Source: Cavia porcellus
Taxonomy: Eukaryota; Chordata; Mammalia; Rodentia; Caviidae
Length of the DNA stretch: 64,000 nt
NCBI RefSeq assembly: GCF_034190915.1
Contig: NW_026947708.1
Coordinates: 124,001-188,000, forward strand
Direction: 5' to 3'
In this document: in pieces, positions 1-11,345 of the stretch
Layout: each line of letters begins with the position of its first letter
How positions within the stretch are numbered: position 1 is the stretch's first letter
Position numbers and translations under genes: made by a program
The notes under the pieces: generated by a model
Database searches by the model: none
What the model was told of the DNA's origin: nothing
Seen by the model: the letters and a program-made list of their open reading frames with translations, nothing else

Positions 1-1270
1 TGTTTTGCTCACTCCTACTAGTGAATGTAATGTAACACACACCCATACAATGCGCACCACCCCGTGATGTTTTTCTCACTCCTACTAGTGAATCTAATGG
101 ATCACACACCCATACAATGCGCACCACCCCGTGATGTTTTTCTCACTCCTACTAGTGAATGTAATGTAACACACACCCATACAATGCGCACCACCCCGTG
201 ATGTTTTTCTCACTCCTACTAGTGAAGGTAATGTAACACACACCCATACAATGCGCACCACCCCGTGATGTTTTTCTCACTCATACTAGTGAATCTAATG
301 TAACAAACACCCATACAATGCGCACCACCCCGTGATGTTTTTCTCACTCCTACTAGTGAATGTAATGTAACACACACCCATACAATGCGCACCACCCCGT
401 GATGTTTTTCTCACTCCTACTAGTGAATGTAATGTAACACACACCCATACAATGCGCACCACCCCGTGATGTTTTTCTCACTGCTACTAGTGAATGTAAT
501 GTAACACACACCCATACAATGCGCACCACCCCGTGATGTTTTTCTCACTCCTACTAGTGAATGTAATGTAACACACACCCATACAATACGCACCACCCCG
601 TGATGTTTTTCTCACTCCTACTAGTGAATGTAATGTAACACACACCCATACATTGCGCACCACCCCGTGATGTTTTTCTCAATCCTACTAGTGAAGGTAA
701 TGTAACACACACCCATACAATGCGCACCACCCCGTGGGGTTTTTCTCACTCCTACTAGTGAATGTAATGTAACACACACCCATAAAATGCGCACCACCCC
801 GTGGTGTATTTCTCACTCCTACTTGTGAATGTAATGTAACACACACCCATACAATGCGCACCACCCCGTGATGTTTTTCTCACTCCTACTAGTGAAGGTA
901 ATGTAACACACACCCATACAATGCGCACCACCCCGTGATGTTTTTTCTCACTCCTACTAGTGAATGTAATGTAACACACACCCATACAAGGCGCACCACG
1001 CCGTGATGTTTTTCTCACTCCTACTAGTGAATGTAATGTAACACACACCCATACAATGCGCACCACCCCGTGATGTTTTTCTCACTCCTACTAGTGAATG
1101 TAATGTAACACACACCCATACAATGCGCACCACCCCGTGATGTTTTTCTCACTCCTACTAGTGAATGTAATGTAACACACACCCATACAATGCGCACTAC
1201 CCCGTGATGTTTTTCTCACTCCTACTAGTGAATCTAATGTAACACACCCCCATACAATGCGCACCACCCC
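1..1270 (+). repeat. Heterogeneous satellite segment, left edge
   Basis: About 19 monomers, mostly the GAATG type, with scattered private changes: TTTTGCTC at the first base line, GGATCACAC near 98, CATTGCGC near 652, GTGGTGTATTT near 810. No higher-order order is visible over this stretch alone. The first ~110 bases (TTTTGCTC followed one monomer later by the GGATCACAC variant) recur at 4386-4496, so this edge was copied within the window. No gene is present. Confidence 0.9.
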
Positions 1271-1410
1271 GCGATGGTTTTCAGAAACCTATCCTACATT
1301 GCCACTGCATATTCCCTGACCTCCCCATGCTGACCAACCCGCGGTGCTTTTCTCCATCCTACATTTCCTCTCACTCCCTATCCTAATTCAAACCCTCCGA
1401 TTCACACCAC
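1271..1410 (+). repeat. Diverged ~70-bp satellite relic pair (copy 1)
   Basis: Canonical monomers are interrupted by about 140 bp that resemble the satellite only in part. Two units can be seen. The first runs from GCGATGGTTTTCAGAAACC through a CCCTGACCTCCCC stretch to CCCGCGGTG; the second from CTTTTCTCCATCCTAC to GATTCACACCACC. The two share ATCCTACATT with each other. They keep the monomer's CCACCCCG..TG..TTTTCTC..TCCTAC framework, but the CACTAGTGAA and CACACCCATACAATG parts are replaced. This copy has its own changes against the copies at 3157 and 3366 (GCATATTCC, ACATTTCCTC). It looks like an older satellite subfamily, not an inserted mobile element: there are no terminal repeats and no target duplication. 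Confidence 0.8.
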
Positions 1411-3156
1411 CCCGTGATGTTTTTCTCACTCCTACTAGTGAATCTAATGTAACACACACCCATACAATGCGCACCACCCCGTGATATTTTTCTGACTCCT
1501 ACTAGTGAATGTAATGTAACACACACCCATACAATGCGCACCACCCCGTGATGTTTTTCTCACTCCTACTAGTGAATGTAATGTTACACACACCCATACA
1601 ATGCGCACCACCCCGTGATGTTTTTCTCACTCCTACTAGTGAATGTAATGTAACACACACCCATACAATGCGCACCACCCCGTGATGTTTTTCTCACTCC
1701 TACTAGTCAATGTAATGTAACACACACCCATAAAATGCGCACCACCCCGTGATGTTTTTCTCACTCCTACTAGTGAATGTAATGTAACACACACCCATAC
1801 AATGCGCACCACCCCGTGATGTTTTTCTCACTCCTACTAGTGAATGTAATGTAACACACACCCATACAATGCGCACCACGACGTGATGTTTTTCTCACTC
1901 CTACTAGTGAATCTAATGTAACAAACAACCATACAATGCGCACCACCCCGTGATGTTTTTCTCACTCCTACTAGTGAATGTAATGTAACACACACCCATA
2001 CAATTCGCACCACCCCGTGATGTTTTTCACACTCCTACTATTGAATGTAATGTAACACACACCCATACAATGCGCACCACCCCGTGATGTTTTTCTCACT
2101 GCTACTAGTGAATGTAATGTAACACACACCCATACAATGCGCACCACCCCGTGATGTTTTTCTCACTACTACTAGTGAATGTAATGTAACACACACCCAT
2201 ACAATGCGCACCACCCCGTGATGTTTTTCTCACTCCTACTAGTGAATGTAATGTAACACACACCCATACAATGCGCACCACCCCGTGGTGTTTTTCTCAC
2301 TCCTCCTAGTGAATCTAATGTAACACACACCCATACAATGCGCACCACCACTTGACGTTTTTCTCACTCCTACTAGTGAATGTAATGTAACACACACCCA
2401 TACAATGCGCACCACCCCGTGATGTTTTTCTCACTCCTACTAGTGAATGTAATGTAACACACACCCATACTATGCGCACCACCCCGTGATGTTTTTCTCA
2501 CTCCTACTAGTGAATGTAATGTAACACACACCCATACAATGCGCACGACCCCTGATGTTTTTCTCACTCCTACTAGTGAATGTAGTGTAACACACACCCA
2601 TACAATGCGCACCACCCCGTGATGTTTTTCTCACTCCCACTAGTGAATGTAATGTAACACACACCCATACAATGCGCACCACCCCGTGATGTTTTTCTCA
2701 CTCCTACTAGTGAATGTAATGTAACACGCACCCATAAAATGCGCACCACCCCGTGATGTATTTCTCACTCCTACTAGTGAATGTAATGTAACACACACCC
2801 TTACAATGCGCACCACCCAGTGATGTTTTTCTCACTCCTACTAGTGAATGTAATGTAACACACACCCATACAATGCGCACCACCCCGTGATGCTTTTTTC
2901 TCACTCCTACTAATGAATGTAATGTAACACACACCCATACAATGCGCACCACCCCGTGATGTTTTTCTCACTCCTACTAGTGAATGTAATGTAACACACA
3001 CCCATACAATGCGCACCACCCCGTGATGTTTTTCTCACTCCTACTAGTGAATGTAATGCAACACACACCCATACAATGCGCACCACCCCGTGATGTTTTT
3101 CTCACTCCTACTAGTGAATGTAATGTAACACACACCCATACAATGCGCACCACCCC
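1411..3156 (+). repeat. Heterogeneous satellite segment between relic islands
   Basis: About 26 canonical 67-bp monomers with many single-copy variants (CACGACGTG near 1877, CAACCATAC near 1927, CACACTCC near 2029, CCACTTGACG near 2347). It contains a recognisable run, CCACTTGACG, then a 1-base-shorter GCACGACCCCTGATG unit near 2544, then GTAGTGTAAC near 2584, which is repeated at 4907-5020; part of it recurs at 5640-5700. No coding sequence. Confidence 0.9.
2707..3019 (+). repeat. Three-copy satellite block, copy 1
   Basis: A distinctive run of monomers: CACGCACCCATAAAATG, then GATGTATTTCTC, then CACCCTTACAATG with CACCCAGTGATG, then the long-spacer unit GATGCTTTTTTCTC (two bases longer than usual) followed by ACTAATGAATG. 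The same run appears at 3798-4110 (offset 1091) and 5139-5451 (offset 2432). The offset 1091 equals 16 monomers plus 19, which is accounted for by the +2 long-spacer unit and the extra 8 and 9 bases of the two diverged relic pairs lying in between. Confidence 0.85.
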
Positions 3157-3294
3157 GCGATGTTTTTCAGAAACCTATCCTACATTGCCACTGCATGTTC
3201 CCTGACCTCCCCATGCTGACCACCCGCGGTGCTTTTCTCCATCCTACATTGCCAATCACTGCCTATCCTAATTCAGACCCTCCGATTCACACCA
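3157..3294 (+). repeat. Diverged ~70-bp satellite relic pair (copy 2)
   Basis: Same two-unit structure as at 1271: a CAGAAACCTATCCTAC unit ending in CCACCCGCGGTG, then a TTTTCTCCATCCTACATTG unit ending in CCGATTCACACCACC. One C is missing in CCACCCGCGG compared with copy 3, so this pair is 142 bp where copy 3 is 143. One normal 67-bp monomer (3295-3365) separates it from copy 3, giving a 209-bp composite period (3157 to 3366). Plus-strand frames of about 60 codons start nearby (3023, 3229) but are translations of repeats, not genes. Confidence 0.82.
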
Positions 3295-3365
3295 CCCCGT
3301 GATGTTTTTCTCACTCCTACTAGTGAATCTAATGTAACACACACCCATTCAATGCGCACCACACC

Positions 3366-3504
3366 GCGATTTTTTTCGGAAACCTATCCTACATTGCCAC
3401 TGCATGTTCCCTGACCTCCCCATGCTGACCACCCCGCGGTGCTTTTCTCCATCCTACATTGCCACTCACTGCCTATCCTAATTCAGACACTTCGATTCAC
3501 ACCA
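3366..3504 (+). repeat. Diverged ~70-bp satellite relic pair (copy 3)
   Basis: Third copy, beginning GCGATTTTTTTCGGAAACC and ending GACACTTCGATTCACACC. Its first unit is about 70 bp and its second about 73 bp. It differs from copy 2 at several sites (CGGAAACC instead of CAGAAACC, GACACTTCG instead of GACCCTCCG), more than the canonical neighbours differ from each other, which suggests the relics escaped recent homogenisation. No relic of this kind was noticed to the right of 3504. Confidence 0.82.
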
Positions 3505-3797
3505 CCCCGTGATGTTTTTCTCACTCGTAGTAGTGAATGTCATGTAACACACACCCTTACAATGCGCACCACCCCGTGATGTTTTTCTCACTCCTACTAG
3601 TGAATGTTATGTAACACACACCCATACAATGCGCACCACCCCGTGATGTATTTCTCACTCCTACTAGTGAATGTAATGTAACACACACCCTTACAATGCG
3701 CACCACCCAGTGATGTTTTTCTCACTCCTACTAGTGAATGTAATGTAACACACACCCATACAATGCGCACCACCCCGTGATGTTTTTCTCACTCCTA

Positions 3798-4110
3798 CTA
3801 GTGAATGTAATGTAACACGCACCCATAAAATGCGCACCACCCCGTGATGTATTTCTCACTCCTACTAGTGAATGTAATGTAACATAAACCCTTACAATGC
3901 GCACCACCCAGTGATGTTTTTCTCACTCCTACTAGTGAATGTAATGTAACACACACCCATACAATGCGCACCACCCCGTGATGCTTTTTTCTCACTCCTA
4001 CTAATGAATGTAATGTAACACACACCCATACAATGCGCACCACCCCGTGATGTTTTTCTCACTCCTACTAGTGAATGTAATGTAACACACACCCATACAA
4101 TGCGCACCAC
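3798..4110 (+). repeat. Three-copy satellite block, copy 2
   Basis: Repeats the run described at 2707-3019: CACGCACCCATAAAATG, GATGTATTTCTC, CACCCAGTGATG, the long-spacer GATGCTTTTTTCTC near 3981, and ACTAATGAATG. A private change, ACATAAACCCTTAC near 3883, distinguishes it. The offset to copy 3 is 1341, equal to 20 monomers plus 1: +2 from the long-spacer unit and -1 from the shortened GCACGACCCCTG unit near 4976. Confidence 0.85.
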
Positions 4111-5138
4111 CCCGTGATGTTTTTCTCACTCCTACTAGTGAATGTAATGCAACACACACCCATACAATGCGCACCACCCCGTGTTGTTTTTCTCACTCCT
4201 ACTAGTGAATGTAATGTAACACACACCCATACAATGCGCACCACCCCGTGATGTTTTTCTCACTCCTACTAGTGAATGTAATGTAACACATACCCATACA
4301 ATGCGCACCACCCCGTGATGTTTTTCTCACTCCTACTAGTGAATGTAATGTAACACACACCCATACAATGCGCACCACCCCGTGATGTTTTGCTCACTCC
4401 TACTAGTGAATGTAATGTAACACACACCCATACAATGCGCACCACCCCGTGATGTTTTTCTCACTCCTACTAGTGAATCTAAAGGATCACACACCCATAC
4501 AATGCGCACCACCCCGTGATGTTTTTCTCACTCCTACTAGTGAATCTAATGTAACACACACCCATACAATGCGCACCACCCCGTGATGTTTTTCTCACTC
4601 CTACTAGTGAATGTAATGTAACACACACCCATACAATGCGCACCACCCCGTGATGTTTTTCTCACTCCTACTAGTGAATGTAATGTAACACACACCCATA
4701 CAATGCGCACCACCCCGTGATGTTTTTCTCACTCCTACTATTGAATGTAATGTAACACACACCCATACAATGCGCACCACCCCGTGATGTTTTTCTCACT
4801 CCTACTAGTGAATGTAATGTAACACACACCCATACAATGCACACCACCCCGTGATGTTTTTCTCACTCCTCCTAGTGAATCTAATGTAACACACACCCAT
4901 ACAATGCGCACCACCACTTGACGTTTTTCTCACTCCTACTAGTGAATGTAATGTAACACACACCCATACAATGCGCACGACCCCTGATGTTTTTCTCACT
5001 CCTACTAGTGAATGTAGTGTAACACACACCCATACAATGCGCACCACCCCGTGATGTTTTTCTCACTCCTACTAGTGAATGTAATGTAACACACACCCAT
5101 ACAATGCGCACCACCCCGTGATGTTTTTCTCACTCCTA
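4111..5138 (+). repeat. Satellite segment with duplicated left-edge variants
   Basis: Canonical monomers. TTTTGCTC at 4388 followed by a GGATCACAC variant at about 4485 reproduces the combination found at bases 1-110. CCACTTGACG at about 4915 and the 1-base-shorter GCACGACCCCTG at about 4976 reproduce 2347-2550 with two monomers fewer between the same landmarks. No gene is seen. Confidence 0.85.
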
Positions 5139-5451
5139 CTAGTGAATGTAATGTAACACGCACCCATAAAATGCGCACCACCCCGTGATGTATTTCTCAC
5201 TCCTACTAGTGAATGTAATGTAACACACACCCTTACAATGCGCACCACCCAGTGATGTTTTTCTCACTCCTACTAGTGAATGTAATGTAACACACACCCA
5301 TACAATGCGCACCACCCCGTGATGCTTTTTTCTCACTCCTACTAATGAATGTAATGTAACACACACCCATACGATGCGCACCACCCCGTGATGTTTTTCT
5401 CACTCCTACTAGTGAATGTAATGTAACACACACCCATACAATGCGCAGCAC
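5139..5451 (+). repeat. Three-copy satellite block, copy 3
   Basis: Third copy of the 2707-3019 run, including the long-spacer GATGCTTTTTTCTC near 5324 and ACTAATGAATG. It carries CATACGATGCGC near 5372 and GCGCAGCACC near 5446 as private changes. A partial fourth echo follows at 5640-5950 (GCACGACCCCGTG, GTAGTGTAAC, CATAAAATG, GATGTATTTCTC, CACCCAGTGATG) without the long-spacer unit. Confidence 0.85.
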
Positions 5452-7200
5452 CCCGTGATGTTTTTCTCACTCCTACTAGTGAATGTAATGCAACACACAC
5501 CCATACAATGCGCACCACCCCGTGATGTTTTTCTCACTCCTACTAGTGAATGTAATGTAACACACACCCATACAATGCGCACCACCCCGTGATGTTTTTC
5601 TCACTCCTACTAGTGAATGTAATGTAACACACACCCATACAATGCGCACGACCCCGTGATGTTTTTCTCACTCCTACTAGTGAATGTAGTGTAACACACA
5701 CCCATACAATGCGCACCACCCCGTGATGTTTTTCTCACTCCTACTAGTGAATGTAATGTAACACACACCCATACAATGCGCACCACCCCGTGATGTTTTT
5801 CTCACTCCTACTAGTGAATGTAATGTAACACGCACCCATAAAATGCGCACCACCCCGTGATGTATTTCTCACTCCTACTAGTGAATGTAATGTAACACAC
5901 ACCCTTACAATGCGCACCACCCAGTGATGTTTTTCTCACTCCTACTAGTGAATGTAATGTAACACACACCCATACAATGCGCACCACCCCGAGATGTTTT
6001 TCTCACTCCTACTAGTGAATGTAATGTGACACACACCCATACAATGCGCACCACCCCGTGATGTTTTTCTCACTCCTACTAGTGAATCTAATGTGACACA
6101 CACCCATACAATGCGCACCACCCCGTGATGTTTTTCTCACTCCTACTAGTGAATCTAATGTGACACACACCCATACAATGCGCACCACCCCGTGATGTTT
6201 TTCTCACTCCTACTAGTGAATGTAATGTAACACACACCCATACAATGCGCACCACCCCGTGATGTTTTTCTCACTCCTACTAGTGAATGTAATGTAACAC
6301 ACACCCATACAATGCGCACCACCCCGTGATGTTTTTCTCACTCCTACTAGTGAATCTAATGTAACACACACCCATACAATGCGCACCACCCCGTGATGTT
6401 TTTCTCACTCCTACTAGTGAATCTAATGTAACACACACCCATACAATGCGCACCACCCCGTGATGTTTTTCTCACTCCTACTAGTGAATCTAATGTAACA
6501 CACACCCATACAATGCGCACCACCCCGTGATGTTTTTCTCACTCCTACTAGTGAATCTAATGTGACACACACCCATACAATGCGCACCACCCCGTGATGT
6601 TTTTCTCACTCCTACTAGTGAATCTAATGTGACACACACCCATACAATGCGCACCACCCCGTGATGTTTTTCTCACTCCTACTAGTGAATGTAATGTAAC
6701 ACACACCCATACAATGCGCACCACCCCGTGATGTTTTTCTCACTCCTACTAGTGAATGTAATGTAACACACACCCATACAATGCGCACCACCCCGTGATG
6801 TTTTTCTCACTCCTACTAGTGAATGTAATGTAACACACACCCATACAATGCGCACCACCCCGTGATGTTTTTCTCACTCCTACTAGTGAATCTAATGTAA
6901 CACACACCCATACAATGCGCACCACCCCGTGATGTTTTTCTCACTCCTACTAGTGAATCTAATGTAACACACACCCATACAATGCGCACCACCCCGTGAT
7001 GTTTTTCTCACTCCTACTAGTGAATCTAATGTAACACACACCCATACAATGCGCACCACGCCGTGATGTTTTTCTCACTCCTACTAGTGAATCTAATGTA
7101 ACACACACCCATACAATGCGCACCACCCCGTGATGTTTTTCTCACTCCTACTAGTGAATCTAAGGTAACACACACCCATACAATGGGCACCACCCCGTGA
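5452..7200 (+). repeat. Homogeneous satellite segment
   Basis: After the partial block echo (5640-5950) the monomers become very uniform. Runs of the GAATC type and of the TGTGACAC variant alternate with consensus GAATG monomers, for example TGTGACAC near 6090, 6157, 6560 and 6627. A similar order (two TGTGACAC monomers, three GAATG, several GAATC, then GGTAAGGTAAC) returns at about 15540-16090, so this segment belongs to the left end of the duplication described at 7200-11340. No gene, no unique sequence. Confidence 0.88.
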
Positions 7201-10200
7201 TGTTTTTCTCACTCCTACTAGTGAAGGTAAGGTAACACACACCCATACAAGGCGCACCACCCCGTGATGTCTTTCTCACTCCTACTAGTGAATCTAATGT
7301 AACACACACCCATACAAGGCGCACTACGCCGTGATGATTTTCTCACTCCTACTAGTCAATGTAATGTAACACACACCCATACAAGGCGCACCACCCCGTG
7401 ATGTTTTTCTCACTCCTCTTGGTGAATGTAATGTAACACACACCCATACAATGCGCACCACCCCGTGATGTTTTTCTCACTCCTACTAGTGAATGTAATG
7501 TAACACACACCCATACAATGCGCACCACCCCGTGATGTTTTTCTCACTCCTACTAGTGAATGTAATGTAACACACACCCATACAATGCGCACCACCCCGT
7601 GATGTTTTTCTCACTCCTACTAGTGAATGTAATGTAACACACACCCATACAATGCGCACCACCCCGTGATGATTTTCTCACTCCTACTAGTGAAAGTAAT
7701 GTAACACACACCCATACAAGGCGCACCACCCCGTGATGTTTTTCTCACTCCTACTAGTGAATGTAATGTAACACACACCCATACAAGGCGCACTACCCCG
7801 TGATGTTTTTCTCACTCCTACAAGTGAATCTAATGTAACACACACCCATACAAGGCGCACCACCCTGTGATGTTTTTCTCACTCCTACTAGTGAATCTAA
7901 TGTAACACACACCCATACAAGGCGCACCACCCCGTGATGTTTATCTCACTCCTACTAGTGAATGTAATGTAACACACACCCATACAAGGCGCATCACCCC
8001 GTGATGTTTTACTCACTCCTACTAGTGAATCTAATGTAACACACACCCATACAAGGCGCACCACCCCGTGATGTTTTTCTCACTGCTACTAGTGAATGTA
8101 ATGTAACACACACCCATACAATGCGCACCACCCCGTGATGTTTTTCTCACTGCTACTAGTGAATCTAATGTAACACACACCCATACAATGCGCACCACCC
8201 CGTGATGTTTTTCTCACTCCTACTAGTGAATCTAATGTGACACACACCCATACAATGCGCACCACCCCGTGATGTTTTTCTCACTGCTACTAGTGAATCT
8301 AATGTAACACACACCCATACAATGCGCACCACCCCATGATGTTTTTCTCACACCTACTAGTGAATGTAACGTAACACACACCCATACAATGCGCACCACC
8401 CCGTGATGTTTTTCTCACTCCTACTAGTGAATGTAACGTAACACACACCCATACAATGCGCACCACCCCGTGATGTTTTTCTCACTCCTACTAGTGAATG
8501 TAACGTAACACACACCCATACAATGCGCACCACCCCGTGATGTTTTTCTCACTCCTACTAGTGAATGTAACGTAACACACACCCATACAATGCGCACCAC
8601 CCCGTGATGTTTTTCTCACTCCTACTAGTGAATGTAACGTAACACACACCCATACAATGCGCACCACCCCGTGATGTTTTTCTCACTCCTACTAGTGAAA
8701 GTAACGTAACACACACCCATACAATGCGCCCCACCCCGTGATGTTTTTCTCACTCCTACTAGTGAATGTAACGTAACACACACCCATACAATGCGCACCT
8801 CCCCGTGATGTTTTTCTCACTCCTGCTAGTGAATGTAATGTAACACACACCCATACAATGCGCACCACCCCGTGATGTTTTTCTCACTCCTGCTAGTGAA
8901 TGTAATGTAACACACACCCATACAATGCGCACCACCCCGTGATGTTTTTCTCACTCCTACTAGTGAATGTAATGTAACACACAGCCATACAATGCGCACC
9001 ACCCCGTGATGTTTTTCTCACTCCTACTAGTGAATGTAATGTAACACACACCCATACAATGCTCTCCACGCCGTGATGTTTTTCTCACTCCTACTAGTGA
9101 ATGTAATGTAACACACACCCATACAATGCGCACCACCCCGTGATGTTTTTCTCACTCCTTCTAGTGAATGTAATGTAACACACTCCCATACAATGCGCAC
9201 CACCCCGTGATGTTTTTCTCACTCCTAGTGAATCTAATGTAACACACACCCATACAATGCGCACCACCCCGTGATGTTTTTCTCACTCCGACTAGTGAAT
9301 CTAATGTAACACACACCCATACAATGCGCACCACCCCGTGATGTTTTTCTCACTCCTACTTGTGAATGTAATGTAACACACACCCAAACAATGCGCACCA
9401 CCCCGTGATGTTTTTCTCACTCCTTCTAGTGTATCTAATGTAACACACACCCATACAATGCGCACCACCCCGTGATGTTTTTCTCACTCCTACTAGTGAA
9501 TATAATGTAACACACACCCATACAATGCGCACCACCCCGTGATGTTTTTCTCACTGCTAGAAGTGAATCTAATGTAACACACACCCATACAATGCGCACC
9601 ACCCCGTGATGTTTTTCTCACTGCTACTAGTCAATCTAACGTAACACACACCCATACAATGCGCACCACCCCGTGATGTTTTTCTCACTGCTACTAGTGA
9701 ATCTAATGTAACACACACCCATACAATGGGCACCACCCCGTGGTGTTTTTCTCACTCCTACTTGTCAATGTAATGTAACACACTCCCATACAATGCGCAC
9801 CACCCTGTGATGTTTTTCTCACTCCTACTTGTGAATCTAATGTAACACACACCCATACAATGCGCACCACCCCGTGATATTTTTCTCACTCCTACTAGTG
9901 AATCTAATGTAACACACCCATACAATGCGCACCACCCCGTGATGTGTTTCTCACTCCTACTAGTTAATCTAATGTAACACACACCCATACAATGCGCACC
10001 ACCCCGTGATGTTTTTCTCACTCCTACTAGTGAATCTAATGTAACACACACCCATACAAGGCGCACCACCCCGTGATGTTTTTCTCACTCCTACTAGTGA
10101 ATGTAATGTAACACACACCCATACAAGGCGCACAACCCCGTGATGTTTTTCTCACTCCTACTAGTGAATGTAATGTAAAACACACCCATACAAGGCGCAC

Positions 10201-11345
10201 CACCCTGTGATGTTTTTCTCACTCCTACTAGTGAATCTAATGTAACACACACCCATACAAGGCGCACCACCCCGTGATGTTTTTCTCACTCCTACTAGTG
10301 AATCTAATGTAACACACACCCATACAAGGCGCACCACCCCGTGATGTTTTTCTCACTCCTACTAGTGAATCTAATGTAACACACACATACAAGGCGCACC
10401 ACCCCGTGATGTTTATCTCACTCCTACTAGTGAATATAATGTAACACACTCCCATACAAGGCGCACCACCCCGTGATGTTTTACTCACTCCTACTAGTGA
10501 ATCTAATGTAACACACACGCATACAAGGCGCACCACCCCGTGATGTTTTTCTCACTGCTACTAGTGAATGTAATGTAACACATACCCATACAATGCGCAC
10601 CACCACGTGATGTTTTTCTCACTGCTACTAGTGAATCTAATGTAACACACACCCATACAATGCGCACCACCCCGTGATGTTTTTCTCACTGCTACTAGTG
10701 AATCTAATGTAACACACACCCATACAATGCGCACCACCCCGTGATGTTTTTTTCACTCCTACTAGTGAATGTAACGTAACACACACCCATTCAATGCGCA
10801 CCACCCCGTGATGTTTTTCTCACTCCTACTAGTGAATGTAACGTAACACACACCCAAACAATGCGCACCACCCCGTGATGTTTTTCTCACTGCTACTAGT
10901 GAATGTAACGTAACACACACCCATACAATGCGCACCACCCCGTGATGTTTTTCTCACTCCTACTAGTGAATGTAACGTAACACACACCCATACAATGCGC
11001 ACCACCCCGTGATGTTTTTCTCACTCCTACTAGTGAATGTAACGTAACACACACCCATACAATGCGCACCACCCCGTGATGTTTTTCTCACTCCTACTAG
11101 TGAAAGTAACGTAACACACACCCATACAATGCGCACCACCCCGTGATGTTTTTCTCACTCCTACTGGTGAATGTAATGTAACACACACCCATACAATGCG
11201 CACCACCCCGTGATGTTTTTCTCACTCCTACTAGTGAATGTAATGTAACACACACCCATACAATGCGCACCACCCCGTGATGTTTTTCTCACTCCTACTA
11301 GTGAATGTAATGTAACACACACCCATACAATGCGCACCACCCCGT
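7200..11345 (+). repeat. ~4 kb satellite block, first copy (repeated at about 16060-19950)
   Basis: Landmarks in order: GGTAAGGTAAC (about 7226), GATGTCTTTCTC (7266), CTCTTGGTGAATG (about 7417), GATGATTTTCTC with GAAAGTAATG (about 7672), TTTATCTC and TTTACTC units (about 7940, 8008), a run of AACGTAAC monomers (8360-8770), CTCCGACTAG (about 9288), a 2-bp-shortened TAACACACCCATAC unit (about 9914), a second 2-bp-shortened unit (about 10384), CACCACGTGATG (about 10604), and another AACGTAAC run (10770-11110). The same order recurs from 16060; the offset is 8855 at 7266 and 8657 at 9758. The 198-bp change equals three monomers minus the 3 bases missing near 9226 in this copy. Confidence 0.88.

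Noticed and set aside
3023..3414. Plus-strand open frames at 3023-3205 and 3229-3414 as small genes
   Set aside because: They simply run through canonical monomers into the diverged relic units, where fewer stops happen to lie in frame. The two share the same repeat-derived peptide, as expected from duplicated DNA.
1271..3504. Relic islands as inserted transposable elements
   Set aside because: They have no terminal repeats, target duplications, poly-A tail or coding sequence, and they keep part of the monomer framework and nearly the monomer length, so a diverged satellite is simpler.
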